Source of the DNA: Willaertia magna
Lineage: Eukaryota > Heterolobosea > Eutetramitea > Acrasida > Naegleriidae
Assembly (NCBI GenBank): GCA_902984215.1
Contig: CADWAF010003708.1
Location: 1-37,875 of the forward strand
Length of the DNA: 37,875 nt
Direction: 5' to 3'
The position numbers and the translations under genes were made by a program. The notes beneath the pieces were generated by a model that was not told the origin of the DNA, ran no database searches, and saw only the letters and a program-made list of their open reading frames with translations. The number at the start of each line of letters is the position of its first letter. Position 1 is the stretch's first letter. This document shows, piece by piece, positions 1 to 9,990 of the stretch.

Positions 1-689
1 TTAAATCCAATTCTCTTACAAGTATTTAGAAAATCATTAACGTAATAAACAGTACCAATACAAGAACCAAGCATTGATAATTTCTTTCTAGTTTCATCAT
101 TTAAACGTCTGTCACAATAAATATCTGAAAAGATAAATTCACCACCAAATTTTAAAACTCTGTAAACTTCCCTTAAAACTTTTTCTTTTTGAGGAGAAAG
201 ATTAATTACACAATTTGAAGTTACTAAATCAACACTTTCATTTTCAATTCCAACTCCCTCAAGATCTTCAATAAATCCTTCATGAAATTCAATTGGAGAT
301 GGTTTTAAATTACATTGTTCAGCAGTCTTATTAAATAATTCAATATTTCTTCTTGCCAACTCAACTTGTTCTTTTGTCATGTCAACACCAGTGACCTTTC
401 CTTTTGGTCCAGATAAAAGTGAAGCTAAGAAAACATCCCTTCCACTTCCACTCCCCAAATCAAGAACAGTTAAATCCTTAATTCCCAATGGGACTGGACT
501 GCCACAACCAAAAAATTTTTCATGTACTTCCGCAGGGATAACCTTAAGTAAATTTTGAATGATTGAATGAGGTTTACTTGCAGTGAAACATGAATTTGAA
601 ATTAAACTTTCTCCAGCTTGTTCTTCTGAATAATGTTTCATAACTTCAGAATAGACAGAAGAGAAATCAGAATTATTGTTGTTGTTCAT
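1..689 (-). CDS. Arsenite methyltransferase-like protein (AS3MT/ArsM), partial at window edge
   Basis: SAM-dependent methyltransferase that in this family methylates trivalent arsenic in the cytosol. Start ATG is at 689-687, followed by a run of five Asn. Visible motifs: SCFTAS (Cys34), FFGCG (Cys62), the SAM-binding loop DLGSGSGRD (residues 77-85) with acidic partner D103 in VTGVDMT, SNCVINL (Cys160), and GSCIGT (Cys210). These four cysteines line up with Cys32, 61, 156 and 206 of human AS3MT, which bind or shuttle arsenic. About 229 codons are present; the family's C-terminal part, over 100 residues, is beyond the window. The copy at 37190 differs by about six residues and one Asn. A related SAM methyltransferase with another substrate is possible, but the full cysteine set argues for arsenic. 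Confidence 0.87.
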   Translation of the reverse strand, partial: MNNNNNSDFSSVYSEVMKHYSEEQAGESLISNSCFTASKPHSIIQNLLKVIPAEVHEKFFGCGSPVPLGIKDLTVLDLGSGSGRDVFLASLLSGPKGKVTGVDMTKEQVELARRNIELFNKTAEQCNLKPSPIEFHEGFIEDLEGVGIENESVDLVTSNCVINLSPQKEKVLREVYRVLKFGGEFIFSDIYCDRRLNDETRKKLSMLGSCIGTVYYVNDFLNTCKRIGF

Positions 690-774
690 CTTAGTTGTTA
701 CTTGTTTTTTTTGTTTGTTTTGAATTGAATTAATAATCAGAGTTGTTTGTTTGTTTTATACTGTTTTAACTTGT

Positions 775-798
775 GGACAAACTTAAATAAATTTGTCC
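775..798. promoter_or_regulatory. Palindrome GGACAAA-N10-TTTGTCC upstream of left arsM-like gene
   Basis: Perfect 7-bp inverted repeat with an A/T spacer (782-791), about 90 bp before the ATG at 689. The right arm keeps both half-sites (37081-37104). The symmetry suits a dimeric regulator or an RNA hairpin. The function is inferred. Confidence 0.45.
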
Positions 799-850
799 CT
801 TAGTTTAGTTTAATGTCCTTTCATCTTAAATTTTTATTGTAAAATTAGAG

Positions 851-924
851 GTCTGGCCAAATTTTAAACTCCATGGCCTGACAAAATTAATTGAGGATAT
901 TGTAATGCGCAAAAAATAATGCAC
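851..924. promoter_or_regulatory. Imperfect hairpin and GCGC-type repeats in the left arsM-like promoter
   Basis: GTCTGGCCA (851-859) faces TGGCCTGAC (874-882) with one mismatch across a 14-nt loop. Further out, TAATGCGC (903-910) and TAATGCAC (917-924) form a near-perfect direct repeat. The right arm has the same hairpin (36995-37027) and two perfect GCGCATTA copies (36953-36960 and 36967-36974). Possible regulatory sites; no function is proven. Confidence 0.35.
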
Positions 925-1107
925 TATAAATTTTTGTCCACGCATTACAAAATCAACAATTTTTTTTAATAACACTTCTTTACAACATTAAAATTGCTGT
1001 TTTAAAAGATTCTTTTCATTGGAAAATGACAGAACAAAAGGTGACAAATAACATAATATTTAAACAAAATTTATGTATCTACATTATAAAATACAAAAAA
1101 AGGACAC

Positions 1108-2940
1108 TTATTGTTGATTTGTTCTAGGTAGAGGATTGGAAAGTAAATATTCAATTGCTGCATTTACATTACCATTAGTAACCAATAAAGCTTCTATATT
1201 ACTTTGTTCATCATAAAAACCCATTTCTTGTAATTGAGCTAATTGTGTAGCAAAGCGCTCTCTTGGTTGTTGTTGATTTTGTTGTTGTGACATTCCACCC
1301 ATTCCCATCATAAATGGATTTTGTTGTGGATTCATTCCCATCATGAAAGGATTACCACCAAACATTGACATGAATGGATTTTGTTGTGGACTGGTAGTAC
1401 TTCCTGTTTGATTAGGATTAATACTCATACCTTGCATCATTTGTTGTAAAGCATCAAACATTGGATTAGTTGATTGACTTGTTGGTGGTACTTGTCCAGT
1501 GGTTGTGGTTGTACCAGTTGTATTATTATCAGTTGTTGTCGTTGTACTTCCAGTTGAAGGAGTTGTTGTACTAGTTGTTCCAGTTTGTTGTTGTGGTTGA
1601 GTAAATAATCCTTGGAGTTGCATCATTTGTTGAATTAATTGTGGATTTGTTAAAACACTTCTAAGCATTGGATTATTTTGTGTCATTTGTTGTAACATTG
1701 GATTAGTTGATATTATTGATTCCATAAGTTGTGGATTTGAAAGCATTTGTTGCATCATTTGTTGAATCATTGGATTTTGCATCATTTGTTGAGTTTGTTC
1801 AGGTGTCATTCCCATTGGATTATTTCCTCCCATTCCAGACATGAATGGATTCATTCCCATTCCACCAAACATTCCAAATGGATTATTACCTTGTTGTTGT
1901 TGACCTGTAGTAGTAGTATTATTTGTTGTATTATTGTTTGTATTACTACTTGTATTAGTTGACTGTTGTTGATTATTTCCCCACATATCAAAAGGTTGAT
2001 TATTTGGTGTACCAGTTGTGGTTGAAGAATTATTATTATTTGTATTTTCTGTTGTTGAACCAAATAAATTTCCTCTTAACATTTCACTTGTTGCATCTTG
2101 TAAAGGTTCTTGTACATCATTATACATTCTTCTAAGTGCATCAAACCCTCCAGGTAAGTTCTCAATATTACTCATTGCTAAATCTGTATTTCTCATCATT
2201 TCCCTCATTAATTCAGGATTTCTTGAAATTTCCATTGCACGTCTAATAGTTTCTGGATCTTGAAGTAATCTTGCAAGTTCTGGATTATTTCTTGTAATTT
2301 GTTGTATTTGTGGATGAGAATTCATCATTTCTCTAATAAATTCTGGATTATTCATCATTGATTGAACCATTGGGTTTTGCATCATTTGATTCATAAAGTT
2401 TGGATCCATTGGGTTAACATTTCCTTGTTGTTGTTGTCCCATCATATTTCCGAACATATTGCCAAATGGATTTTGTCCACCTTGTTGTTGTCCTTGTCCT
2501 TGTTGGCCAAACATATTTCCAAACATGGCAAATGGGTTAGGTTGACTATTTGTTGTAGATTGTTGTTGTTGGGTAGAACCACCAAGGTTAGGAGAGGTAT
2601 TTGAAGTATTAGTAGTAGTTGGATTAGTATTTGAAGTGGTTGTGGTTGTGGCTGTGGTTGTAGGATTAGTAGTTGTGTTGGAAGTGGTTGTAGTAGAAGA
2701 AGAACTTTCACCCTTTGGAGCTCCTCTAACTAAATGGATAGTATAACCATCAACTACATTATAACTAACTAATGAGGCAGGATCTTTTAATACTTTTCCT
2801 CTATAAATTAAACGTTGTTCATTTGCAGGTATTTTAGATTGTTCCGCTATTACATTTTTAAATTCTTCAACTGTTTGATTAATATCTACATTTTCAATAG
2901 CAAAGGATTCACCACTTGAACATTTAATATTTAATTTCAT
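1108..2940 (-). CDS. Ubiquilin / Dsk2-like ubiquitin shuttle protein
   Basis: Carries ubiquitinated or misfolded clients to the proteasome or to autophagy; cytosolic and nuclear. The order is classical. A ubiquitin-like domain covers residues 1-72 (IYRGKVLKDPASL is typical). A Thr/Ser/Asn/Gln-rich linker follows (about 77-175). STI1-type repeats rich in Met, Asn, Pro and Gln lie at about 178-285 and 385-445. A C-terminal UBA domain covers about 562-606 (LQEMGF, then GNVNAAIEYLL). At 610 residues it is close to human ubiquilins. Single exon; the ATG is at 2940. The linkers are more low-complexity than in animals. It is separated from the upstream small gene by a 544-bp divergent spacer. Confidence 0.95.
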   Translation of the reverse strand: MKLNIKCSSGESFAIENVDINQTVEEFKNVIAEQSKIPANEQRLIYRGKVLKDPASLVSYNVVDGYTIHLVRGAPKGESSSSTTTTSNTTTNPTTTATTTTTSNTNPTTTNTSNTSPNLGGSTQQQQSTTNSQPNPFAMFGNMFGQQGQGQQQGGQNPFGNMFGNMMGQQQQGNVNPMDPNFMNQMMQNPMVQSMMNNPEFIREMMNSHPQIQQITRNNPELARLLQDPETIRRAMEISRNPELMREMMRNTDLAMSNIENLPGGFDALRRMYNDVQEPLQDATSEMLRGNLFGSTTENTNNNNSSTTTGTPNNQPFDMWGNNQQQSTNTSSNTNNNTTNNTTTTGQQQQGNNPFGMFGGMGMNPFMSGMGGNNPMGMTPEQTQQMMQNPMIQQMMQQMLSNPQLMESIISTNPMLQQMTQNNPMLRSVLTNPQLIQQMMQLQGLFTQPQQQTGTTSTTTPSTGSTTTTTDNNTTGTTTTTGQVPPTSQSTNPMFDALQQMMQGMSINPNQTGSTTSPQQNPFMSMFGGNPFMMGMNPQQNPFMMGMGGMSQQQNQQQPRERFATQLAQLQEMGFYDEQSNIEALLVTNGNVNAAIEYLLSNPLPRTNQQ

Positions 2941-3484
2941 TTTCTTTGTTTATTTATATTTACTGTGTTATTAATATTTGAAATAAACCTTTTTTTTGTT
3001 GTCTTGGCGAAAAATTAAGCAACGAACAGTTAAGATTTTTTTTTTCTTTTTATTTTTTTTTTAGTTTCCTACGGTCAAGTTATTTTTATCATTAAAATTA
3101 CGTGTTGTTGGCAATGCAGCTTAGAGAAGAAATGGAAAGAAGGTAAAATAATAACTTTCCGATTGAAGTGTTGTAAGTTTGTGATCTTATTGACGTTGAA
3201 TTATTAATAAATAATTGGGAATATAGCTAATGAATGTATAGTGAATGGATCAATAATGTTTTTTTGTAACAAATTTTTTGTGGCAATTATTGGAATTGAT
3301 TGAATGCATTCACGTTTATTAATGTTTTTTGAAATTATTTTTTTCTCTATTCCTTTTAACATCAATCAAATTCAATATCTCCCCTTTTCATTCATTCATT
3401 ACTGCACTTCCGTCAAGAAACATTGTTTTTATAAAAATTTAGAAATTTTCAAAAAATTAAAAATTAAATAAGAAAAAAAAAAGA
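2941..3484. other. Divergent intergenic spacer (promoter region)
   Basis: This 544-bp gap lies between the ubiquilin start (minus) and a small plus-strand gene, so it must hold both promoters. It contains long T tracts near 3041-3062 and TTGGCGAAAA near 3003-3012. I see no RNA gene or further ORF. Confidence 0.6.
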
Positions 3485-3857
3485 ATGGTATTAGTGTGGG
3501 GGTTAAGAGCAAAGAAGGTACGTTATTGAAGACGCGCATTTCCTTTTGATTAATTTATTATTTTGATAGATGTTAATTGGTGGTGGAGGAATAGTTTCCG
3601 TGGGGGTTGGTTATCAACAAAAAAGAGATTATGAAAATAGAAAGGCTATCGCATTAGAATTTCTTGTAGATAGACCTTCTAATCCAACGGAAGAAGAAGA
3701 GAATGCAATAATTATAGGAAATGATGAACAAATGGATAGATTAATAGCAGAAGAACGAAAGAAAGAAAAAGAGAAAATTCAACAAATCGGATTACCTTCT
3801 AAAGAAGAATTAGAAAAGAAAATTAGAGATGAATTACTAGACACTCGACGAGCATAA
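3485..3857 (+). CDS. Small protein with one N-terminal membrane segment, two exons
   Basis: Not recognised. Exon 1 (3485-3517) encodes MVLVWGLRAKK. A 52-bp GT-AG intron follows (3518-3569: GTACGT donor, GATAG acceptor), and exon 2 runs 3570-3857, giving 106 residues. Without splicing, the small exon 1 would be lost and the second Met would start the protein. A Gly-rich hydrophobic stretch (about residues 12-26) may span a membrane. The rest is charged and helical (EERKKEKEK, then KEELEKKI). The basic N-terminus followed by a membrane segment recalls small mitochondrial inner-membrane or assembly proteins, but no family can be named. Converges with epsilon-COP. Confidence 0.7.
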
Positions 3858-4060
3858 TAGCCTAACATAACAAGTCAACCCTTCTTCTTCTTCCTTTACC
3901 TTTTCCGATTTAAACTTTCAACAATTTTCAAACCCAATTGTATTACCCAACAACATTCCAAACTACTTAACAATATCCTACAAAATGTATATTCTTTCAT
4001 TCCGAACAATTCCCAATTTCTTTTGTAAACAAATAATAAAACAATAAATACAAAATTTAT

Positions 4061-4972
4061 TTAAAACTTATTTACTAATTGATCAAAAGTAGAATTCAAT
4101 TCATTATATTTCTTTACCCAAGAATGATTTGGAGCCATTGATTTTAATTGAGTAAGATATCTATTAACAAGAGAATTATCTTTTCTCAAAAATAAACTAC
4201 AACTAATTAAATTAACTAAAACTTCAGGATCATTTGTAGATAAACTTAAAGCATTCAATAAAAGTTTTTCAGCATCTTCAAATTCAAATTCTTGCATTAA
4301 AACTAAGGCTTGTCCAACTAATAAAGGTACAGCTTTACCATCAACTTTTTGTTGTAATTCTTTAAAGATATTTTCTGCATCATTTAAACGATCTTTACCT
4401 CCTTTTGCTAAATAAACATAAGCTCTAGTGAAATGGGAGATTGTTGCATCTTCATTTAAGTCTGTCATTCTCTTTAATGAATGTTCAGCTAAATCTAATC
4501 TATTAATACGAATTAATGTTTTAATTTGGATAGATAGAGCTTCTAATGTATGGATATCATGAACTGCTTGTAAGCATGAAATATCATTACCTTCATGAGA
4601 GTATATAGTTGCTGCAACGATTGCAAATGTTGGATCGGTATTGAAGGCTTGATCAAGCATAAGTTGATCTAACTTTTCTAATAAACTTGAATTTGAAGAT
4701 CCTTTCTTATTATTATTAAAATATTCCGCTAATAAACGAATTGCTTTTAATGAGATATTTTCTTCATTTTCATCTACTTCATTTAAAACTATATCATATT
4801 GTGTTAATCCTATATGTGCCCGATAGAGTAGTAAATTTCTTTCTAGTTTTAATTCTTGATTATTTTCATTGATAGATGTTTGGGCAATCTTACTCAAACA
4901 TAAATTATAATTTCCTAGATATAATGCATTACGTGCAGGCATTAACTCTAATGATCCATCTTGTTTACTCAT
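4061..4972 (-). CDS. Coatomer (COPI) subunit epsilon
   Basis: Epsilon-COP stabilises alpha-COP in the COPI coat that buds retrograde Golgi vesicles. The 303-residue protein (human 308) is a TPR-like solenoid. The N-terminus (MPARNALYLGNYNLCL), the middle (RLDLAEHSLKRMTDLNEDAT, then AYVYLAKGG) and the end (LVNLISCSLFLRK, NRYLTQLK) follow the family closely. The reading frame stays open upstream to 5158, but only because it runs through a tRNA gene, so the start is the ATG at 4972 (MSKQDGS). The start lies 98 bp from the tRNA 3' end, so its promoter must be very short or overlap the tRNA. Single exon. Confidence 0.93.
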   Translation of the reverse strand: MSKQDGSLELMPARNALYLGNYNLCLSKIAQTSINENNQELKLERNLLLYRAHIGLTQYDIVLNEVDENEENISLKAIRLLAEYFNNNKKGSSNSSLLEKLDQLMLDQAFNTDPTFAIVAATIYSHEGNDISCLQAVHDIHTLEALSIQIKTLIRINRLDLAEHSLKRMTDLNEDATISHFTRAYVYLAKGGKDRLNDAENIFKELQQKVDGKAVPLLVGQALVLMQEFEFEDAEKLLLNALSLSTNDPEVLVNLISCSLFLRKDNSLVNRYLTQLKSMAPNHSWVKKYNELNSTFDQLVNKF

Positions 4973-5050
4973 TTTTATTTTATAAAAATTGAGTGACGCA
5001 AGCAACACGTGAGAACGCTTTTGGAGCCAAACATACCCATATTTTTTTTT

Positions 5051-5068
5051 AAAAAAAAAAAATAAAAC
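5051..5068 (-). terminator. Pol III T-run terminator of tRNA-Ser
   Basis: Just past the tRNA 3' end the minus strand reads TTTT, A, then a run of about twelve T. This is a typical RNA polymerase III stop. Confidence 0.7.
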
Positions 5069-5070
5069 TA

Positions 5071-5164
5071 CGCGACCAGCAGGATTCGAACCTGCGCGGG
5101 TTTCCCCATCGGATGTCTGCGTCGTAATTCGAGTCCGACGCCTTAACCTCTCGGCCATGACCGC
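5071..5164 (-). tRNA. tRNA-Ser (anticodon CGA) with a 13-nt intron
   Basis: The minus strand folds as a class II tRNA. The acceptor arm is GCGGTCA pairing with TGGTCGC (two G-U pairs), with discriminator G at 5071. The D arm and A box are TGGCCGAGAGG. The anticodon stem TCGGA/TCCGA carries anticodon CGA at 5131-5129. There is a long variable arm and a T arm GCAGG-TTCGAAT-CCTGC (B box). Between position 37 (A) and 38 (A) sit 13 extra bases (5127-5115), exactly the canonical tRNA intron site. The mature length, 81 nt, fits tRNA-Ser. It decodes UCG. Confidence 0.93.
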
Positions 5165-5284
5165 TCTGGCTTCATCTTTTAGTCTTTGGTTGCTGGGCTT
5201 ATTTTAAAATGTTTTGTTGTGGGGCGTTTTGGTTGGGGCTTTGCAAAACACAGTGCATTTAGCGAATACTTTAACAACGTTTAT

Positions 5285-7139
5285 TTAACAGGATAGTAAT
5301 GCTTCATTTGCGTAAAATTGTACATCTGGATCACTATCTTCATTTAGCGTTTGTAAAACTGGTTTAATCTTTTCTTGAACTACTTTAGCATCTACACGTG
5401 GAATTATAATTCTTAATGTCTTTGCAACATTAAAACGAATATTAGGAACTGGATCTTTAGATAATTCTATTACTACATCTAACATAATTTGAACTAATGT
5501 TTGTTCATCAACTACCTTAGCTAAAACACCAATTGAAAACAAAGTTGTCATTCTGTATAAATAATTTGTATCTTTGCTCATTTCAATAACTTTTGGTAAT
5601 AAATGTTCCTTAGCCCAAGCAACACCAAATATCTCAGTTAATTTCTTTAAATTATTTGTTGCAGCTTCACGAATTGAATAAACTGAATCAGATAACCAAG
5701 TCATACATAAATCATTAAGTTTTTCATTAAAGAATTTAACACCCAATTGACTAGCAAGTAAAGGTATATATTCAATAATTGCAGATCTTACTCTCCATTG
5801 TTTATCTTCAGCTAATTCAACAATTGCAGGTAAAAGTGATTGAGCTAATAAATCCACACCAATAACATTATTTACTAATTCTAACTTTGAAATAATATTT
5901 AAACGAACTTCTGGTGATTCATCTTTCAATAACCCCAAGAATAAAGGTAAAAGTGAATCAATTGTATATTCTCTACCCAAAATTGGTGCTAAACCCATTA
6001 TTTCTGATGCTAATGCTGATCTAACATGTTCTGATTTATCTGCAACTAACTTTTCTATTGAAGGTAAAACTTCAGAAATAATCATATCTTTTGGTACCAA
6101 TGAACAAACATCAGCAACTTTAAAAGAGGCAGCTGTTCTGACTTCAGCTTCGGAATCTGTACAAAGTTTAACGAATGCTTGTAATAATTCATTTTGTGCA
6201 ATTTCTGGTCCCATTCCTTCACATAAAGCTTTAAAGTGATCTGCTACCATATATCTAACTCTCCAAGATTTATCGGAACAGCAAGCCTTTATTGCAGGTA
6301 AAACATGTGTCACAGCTTCCTTTGGTGTTAATAATTTAGCAAAAGCAACACAATTTTCAACTGTTAATAAACGAACTGAATCTTGATCATCTTGATGTAA
6401 ATGTAAAAACATTGGAACTAATTCACTAACAATATATTCCTTTTCAACTTTACTTGCAAATTCCCCTAAATATGTGCAAGCTGCTCTTCTTACCATTGGT
6501 GTTTCATCTTTACATAATTTAGTATAAGTTCTATATTAAAATAAATAAATAGAGTTACAGATTTTAATGATACTTACTGTCTCAATTCAATTTTGACATC
6601 TTTTGAAACGATTGGATATAAAACTGAAAATAATCCACAAGATGAAGATCTACTTGTAAACCAATCACCGGATGATAATTTTCTAACTAAAGGTAAAACA
6701 TATTGTTCAGTTTGTTGAACAGCCTTCATTTCATTAGCAATTTTACATAATGATTTAACGGCTTTTTCTCTAACAGAAGATTCTTCAACATTACATAAGG
6801 TTTCTAGTGGTGGGATTAAACAATTTGCAAATTCTGGTCCGCCAACATATTGTACAAAATTACCCAATTCTTCCGCTAAAGCTAATAATACTTCATCTTC
6901 ATCATCAACACAAGATTCATTTAAAAACGGAACTAATTCATTTCTAGTTCTATCAGCTCCTAAAGCGTTAGCAATTGTTCCTAGACGTTTTATAGAATTT
7001 AAACGTAATTGTACATCTTCGTTTTTCAATTCATCAATAAGAATTGCTATTGGGTATAATGATTCATCTCCTTCCTCTATTATAATTTAAATTATTTTAA
7101 GTTATATTACCGTTGTTAAAAGAACATACCCATAGACAT
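5285..7139 (-). CDS. Protein phosphatase 2A scaffold subunit A (PR65)
   Basis: HEAT-repeat scaffold that joins the PP2A catalytic subunit to regulatory B subunits. Three exons: 7139-7130 (10 nt, ATG TCT ATG G), 7076-6578 and 6530-5285, with GT-AG introns of 53 bp (7077-7129) and 47 bp (6531-6577). The spliced protein has 584 residues (human 589), beginning [20 protein letters not shown]. The junction [19 protein letters not shown] restores a strongly conserved segment, which supports the second splice. Repeats such as [14 protein letters not shown] and [14 protein letters not shown] follow one another to the end. The 10-nt coding first exon is unusually small. Confidence 0.95.
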
Positions 7140-7987
7140 TTTTCTTTCAAAAATTTTATCCTATCTTTATGACCCAAGAGAGCGTGAAAGAATGATTTTT
7201 TTTTTATGTGATTGGTCTTCTTACAATCGCAGAAGTGCTCTGCCTGATTAATAGGCTTTACATGTAGACTTTAAGATTAAAGGTTAGTTTGGGAGAGGGT
7301 TTGAAGAAATACTGCTCGTTGCTTATCTTGTTGTTTATTGCTTTTGAACGTTTATGTTCAAAACAACATTTATTGTAAGAAATAATTTGTTGAGTGCTCA
7401 ATCAACTAGAAAATTCAACAATTTACTGTTAACAAAAAATGAAATGACTTTGAAATTCAACGAGATAATGCAAAGTAGCTTAAATAATTATTCATTCAAC
7501 ACAACGATTAGAAGTAATTATAAATTCCTTTTTCCAAATTATTTTTAAAATTATACATGTATAATACGCTTCAAATAATAACCTAAAAAGAATTGATTTA
7601 TCAATGATTATAAAAATAAAAAAACGAAAGTATTTTTCAAAGTGGTAATCGACACATTTACTTTCCAAGTAATTCTACAAAAACATCTTTCTCATTTCAA
7701 GTATTTCTTACTATCTTCATAATTTAACTTGCGACGTAAAAAAGCAAAATACTTCAACTAAACAAAAAAATTTTAAAACAACTTCAAAGCCTAAAAAAAA
7801 ATCAGTTTTAATTTTTTCAACAAAAAAATCTTACAGATTTGTAGTATCTACAATCATCATTATTAAAAAAATCTTAAGCCTAATAAGAATAACAGTTATA
7901 TAACATTATATAGGAGAATAAAAAGATTTTCCCTAAGGAACAAACTAATTATTAAATAATTGTAATTAATAATAAATCTAAGAAAAT
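7140..7987. other. Divergent intergenic spacer without supported genes
   Basis: This 848-bp gap lies between the 5' ends of PP2A-A and the patatin-like gene. It is A/T rich with A tracts near 7610-7830. A 64-codon open frame (7354-7548) has a basic, Ser/Asn-rich start but no other support. I see no RNA gene. Confidence 0.55.
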
Positions 7988-9791
7988 ATGAGTCAACAAT
8001 ATATACCATCTTCATCGCATTATGTTCCGCATCATCAATCTAGTGCTCCACATTTAACAACAACAGTACATAATGATATGACAAATAATTTTAAAGATTG
8101 TCCAACAACACCATGGTATAAATATTTTCCATTTATAATAGTATATTATATATTTATTTGTTTTAAATTTTTTTTATTTATCTTTAAATTTTTATTTTCA
8201 TACTTTTCAGAAATTAAAAGACAAAGAAAACAAAGAAAAGATTTAATTTATTTATTAGAAAATAAAGTTCAAAACTTTGAAGAATATAAACAATTATCAT
8301 TGGAATTAGATCAAATTGAAGGATATGATTTATGGAAGACTGAAAATGAATGTAATTTATATGATTATGAACAAATTGAACATTTAAATTATCAATTAAT
8401 GGCTTTATTAAGAAAGAAAGATATTCATGGATTATTATGGATTGTTAGATCACATTTACATAGAAATATAGCTGGAATTGGTAATGAAAGATTATATGAA
8501 TGTCATATTGAATCAAAACAATTAATTGAAGAATATATTGATCTTGTTTGTAAGGCTTTATTAATTATTAGAGATTCTAATGAATTATCTTTAGAAGAGA
8601 AATTAAAATTCTTTAGAGATACAAGTCATGCTTATGGTAGAACTGGTTTATTACTTTCAGGTGGTGGTGGTCTAGCTTTATATCATTTAGGTGTTGTTAA
8701 AGCTTTATATTTAAATGGTTTGTTGCCTAAAGTTATAAGTGGTAGTTCAGGTGGTGCTATTGTTGCTTCTTTAATTGCTTCTAGAAAGGAAGAAGATATT
8801 GGTAAATGTTTTGAACCAAATGGTTTTAAATTAGAGGCCTTTGGAGCACCAGATGATTCAAGAGAGAAATCTGCAATTAGAAAAATTAATCGTTTATTAA
8901 ATAATGGTGTTATTATGGATGTACAGAAATTAGCTCATTGTATTAGAGAGAATATTGGAGATTTGACATTTGAAGAGGCCTATAAATGTAAGTGATATTT
9001 ATTTTTATTATTATTGGATAATTATTGTAGTGAGTGGAAGAGTGTTAAATATAACAGTCAATTCAGTAGGTGGATTTCAAACACATGAAGGATTATTAAA
9101 TTATTTAACAGCACCTAATGTTTTAATATGGTCAGCAGCATGTGCATCATCTTCTTTACCTGGATTATATAAAGCAGTACCGTTAATGGCCAAAGATAGT
9201 TTTGGAAATGTTATACCATTCCATCCTTCGCCATCTAAATTTCAAGATGGTACATTATTAATGGATTTACCAATAACAAGATTAGCTGAATTATTTAATG
9301 TTAATTTTTATATTGCTAGTCAAGTTAATCCACATGTTTTACCTTTTATTTCAAATTCTAAAAAGAAGAAGAGTTTATTGGCATCTATGATGTTTTTATT
9401 CTTTTCTGAAATTAAATATCGTATACAACAATTATATTATTATGGTTTAATTCCTGAAAGATTTGCTTGGTTTGAACAAATACTTAGTCAACCATATAGT
9501 GCTGATGTTACAATAGTACCTTGTGATTTAGGTTTTGATAATTTAAGTAAAATTTTAACTAATCCAACTGCAGAATATATTAAATCTGCAACTGCTCAAT
9601 CTTTAAGGAGGACATTTCCACATATGAATAGAATTGAAAATATGTTGAAAATTGAATTGGCTTTAGATTCATGTTTGAGACACATAAGATCACAATTATT
9701 TCAATCTAATCCTCCAACAGCTATTCAATTATCTAAATCTTCGTCTTTATTTGATTTGGAAGAAGATGATATGGTGGAAGAGAATCAATAA
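7988..9791 (+). CDS. Patatin-like phospholipase / TGL3-4-5/SDP1-type triacylglycerol lipase
   Basis: Serine lipase of the type that mobilises lipid-droplet triacylglycerol or phospholipid. Exons 7988-8987 and 9031-9791 flank a 43-bp GT-AG intron; splicing gives FEEAYK-L-SGRVLNITV, a family signature, and 586 residues. A hydrophobic stretch (about 47-72) probably anchors it to membrane or droplet. The DUF3336-like region (about 75-210) comes before the patatin core. Oxyanion loop LLSGGGGLALYHLGV (221-235), nucleophile motif GSSGG with Ser254, and catalytic-dyad Asp406 in FQDGTLLMDLP are all visible. It looks active. Substrate choice, triacylglycerol or phospholipid, cannot be read from sequence. 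Confidence 0.9.
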
Positions 9792-9990
9792 TTTGTAATT
9801 TTATGTAAAACTAATTTTTAATGTAAAACTAGTGTGAAATAAAGTTCATTAAATTTTTATGTTAAATATTTACTGAACACTTTGTATTTCCTTCAAGTTT
9901 TGGAAAATGTGTTAATTGCTGTAGTTTACGCTAATTTTTAATTTTTTGATTGTTTTAAAATTATCCAAGTTTTTTTTAATTTCATTGTAT

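Larger units (their letters stand above)
1..957. repeat. Left arm of a ~1 kb inverted repeat (arsM-like gene plus promoter)
   Basis: Read in reverse complement, this stretch matches 36898-37875. The coding part has about 15 substitutions and one 3-bp indel by eye. Homology runs through the 5' flank to about 957, where both arms share ATTACAAAATCAACA. Near that outer edge the right arm carries roughly 20 extra bases. The arms point away from each other and enclose about 36 kb of single-copy genes. I see no transposase and no target-site duplication. Confidence 0.93.

Noticed and set aside
1747..2711. Several open frames opposite or shifted within ubiquilin
   Set aside because: They are by-products of Gln/Asn/Met/Thr codon repeats in the real gene.
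4973..5158. N-terminal extension of epsilon-COP starting MAERLRRR
   Set aside because: These codons lie in the tRNA-Ser gene and its T-run terminator; the family starts near the ATG at 4972.
7200..7300. Possible tRNA-like sequence near GCTCTGCCTGATTAATAGG
   Set aside because: No consistent acceptor or T arm could be built.
7354..7548. 64-codon plus-strand ORF with a presequence-like start
   Set aside because: Short, in a promoter region, low-complexity A/T-driven composition, no family features.
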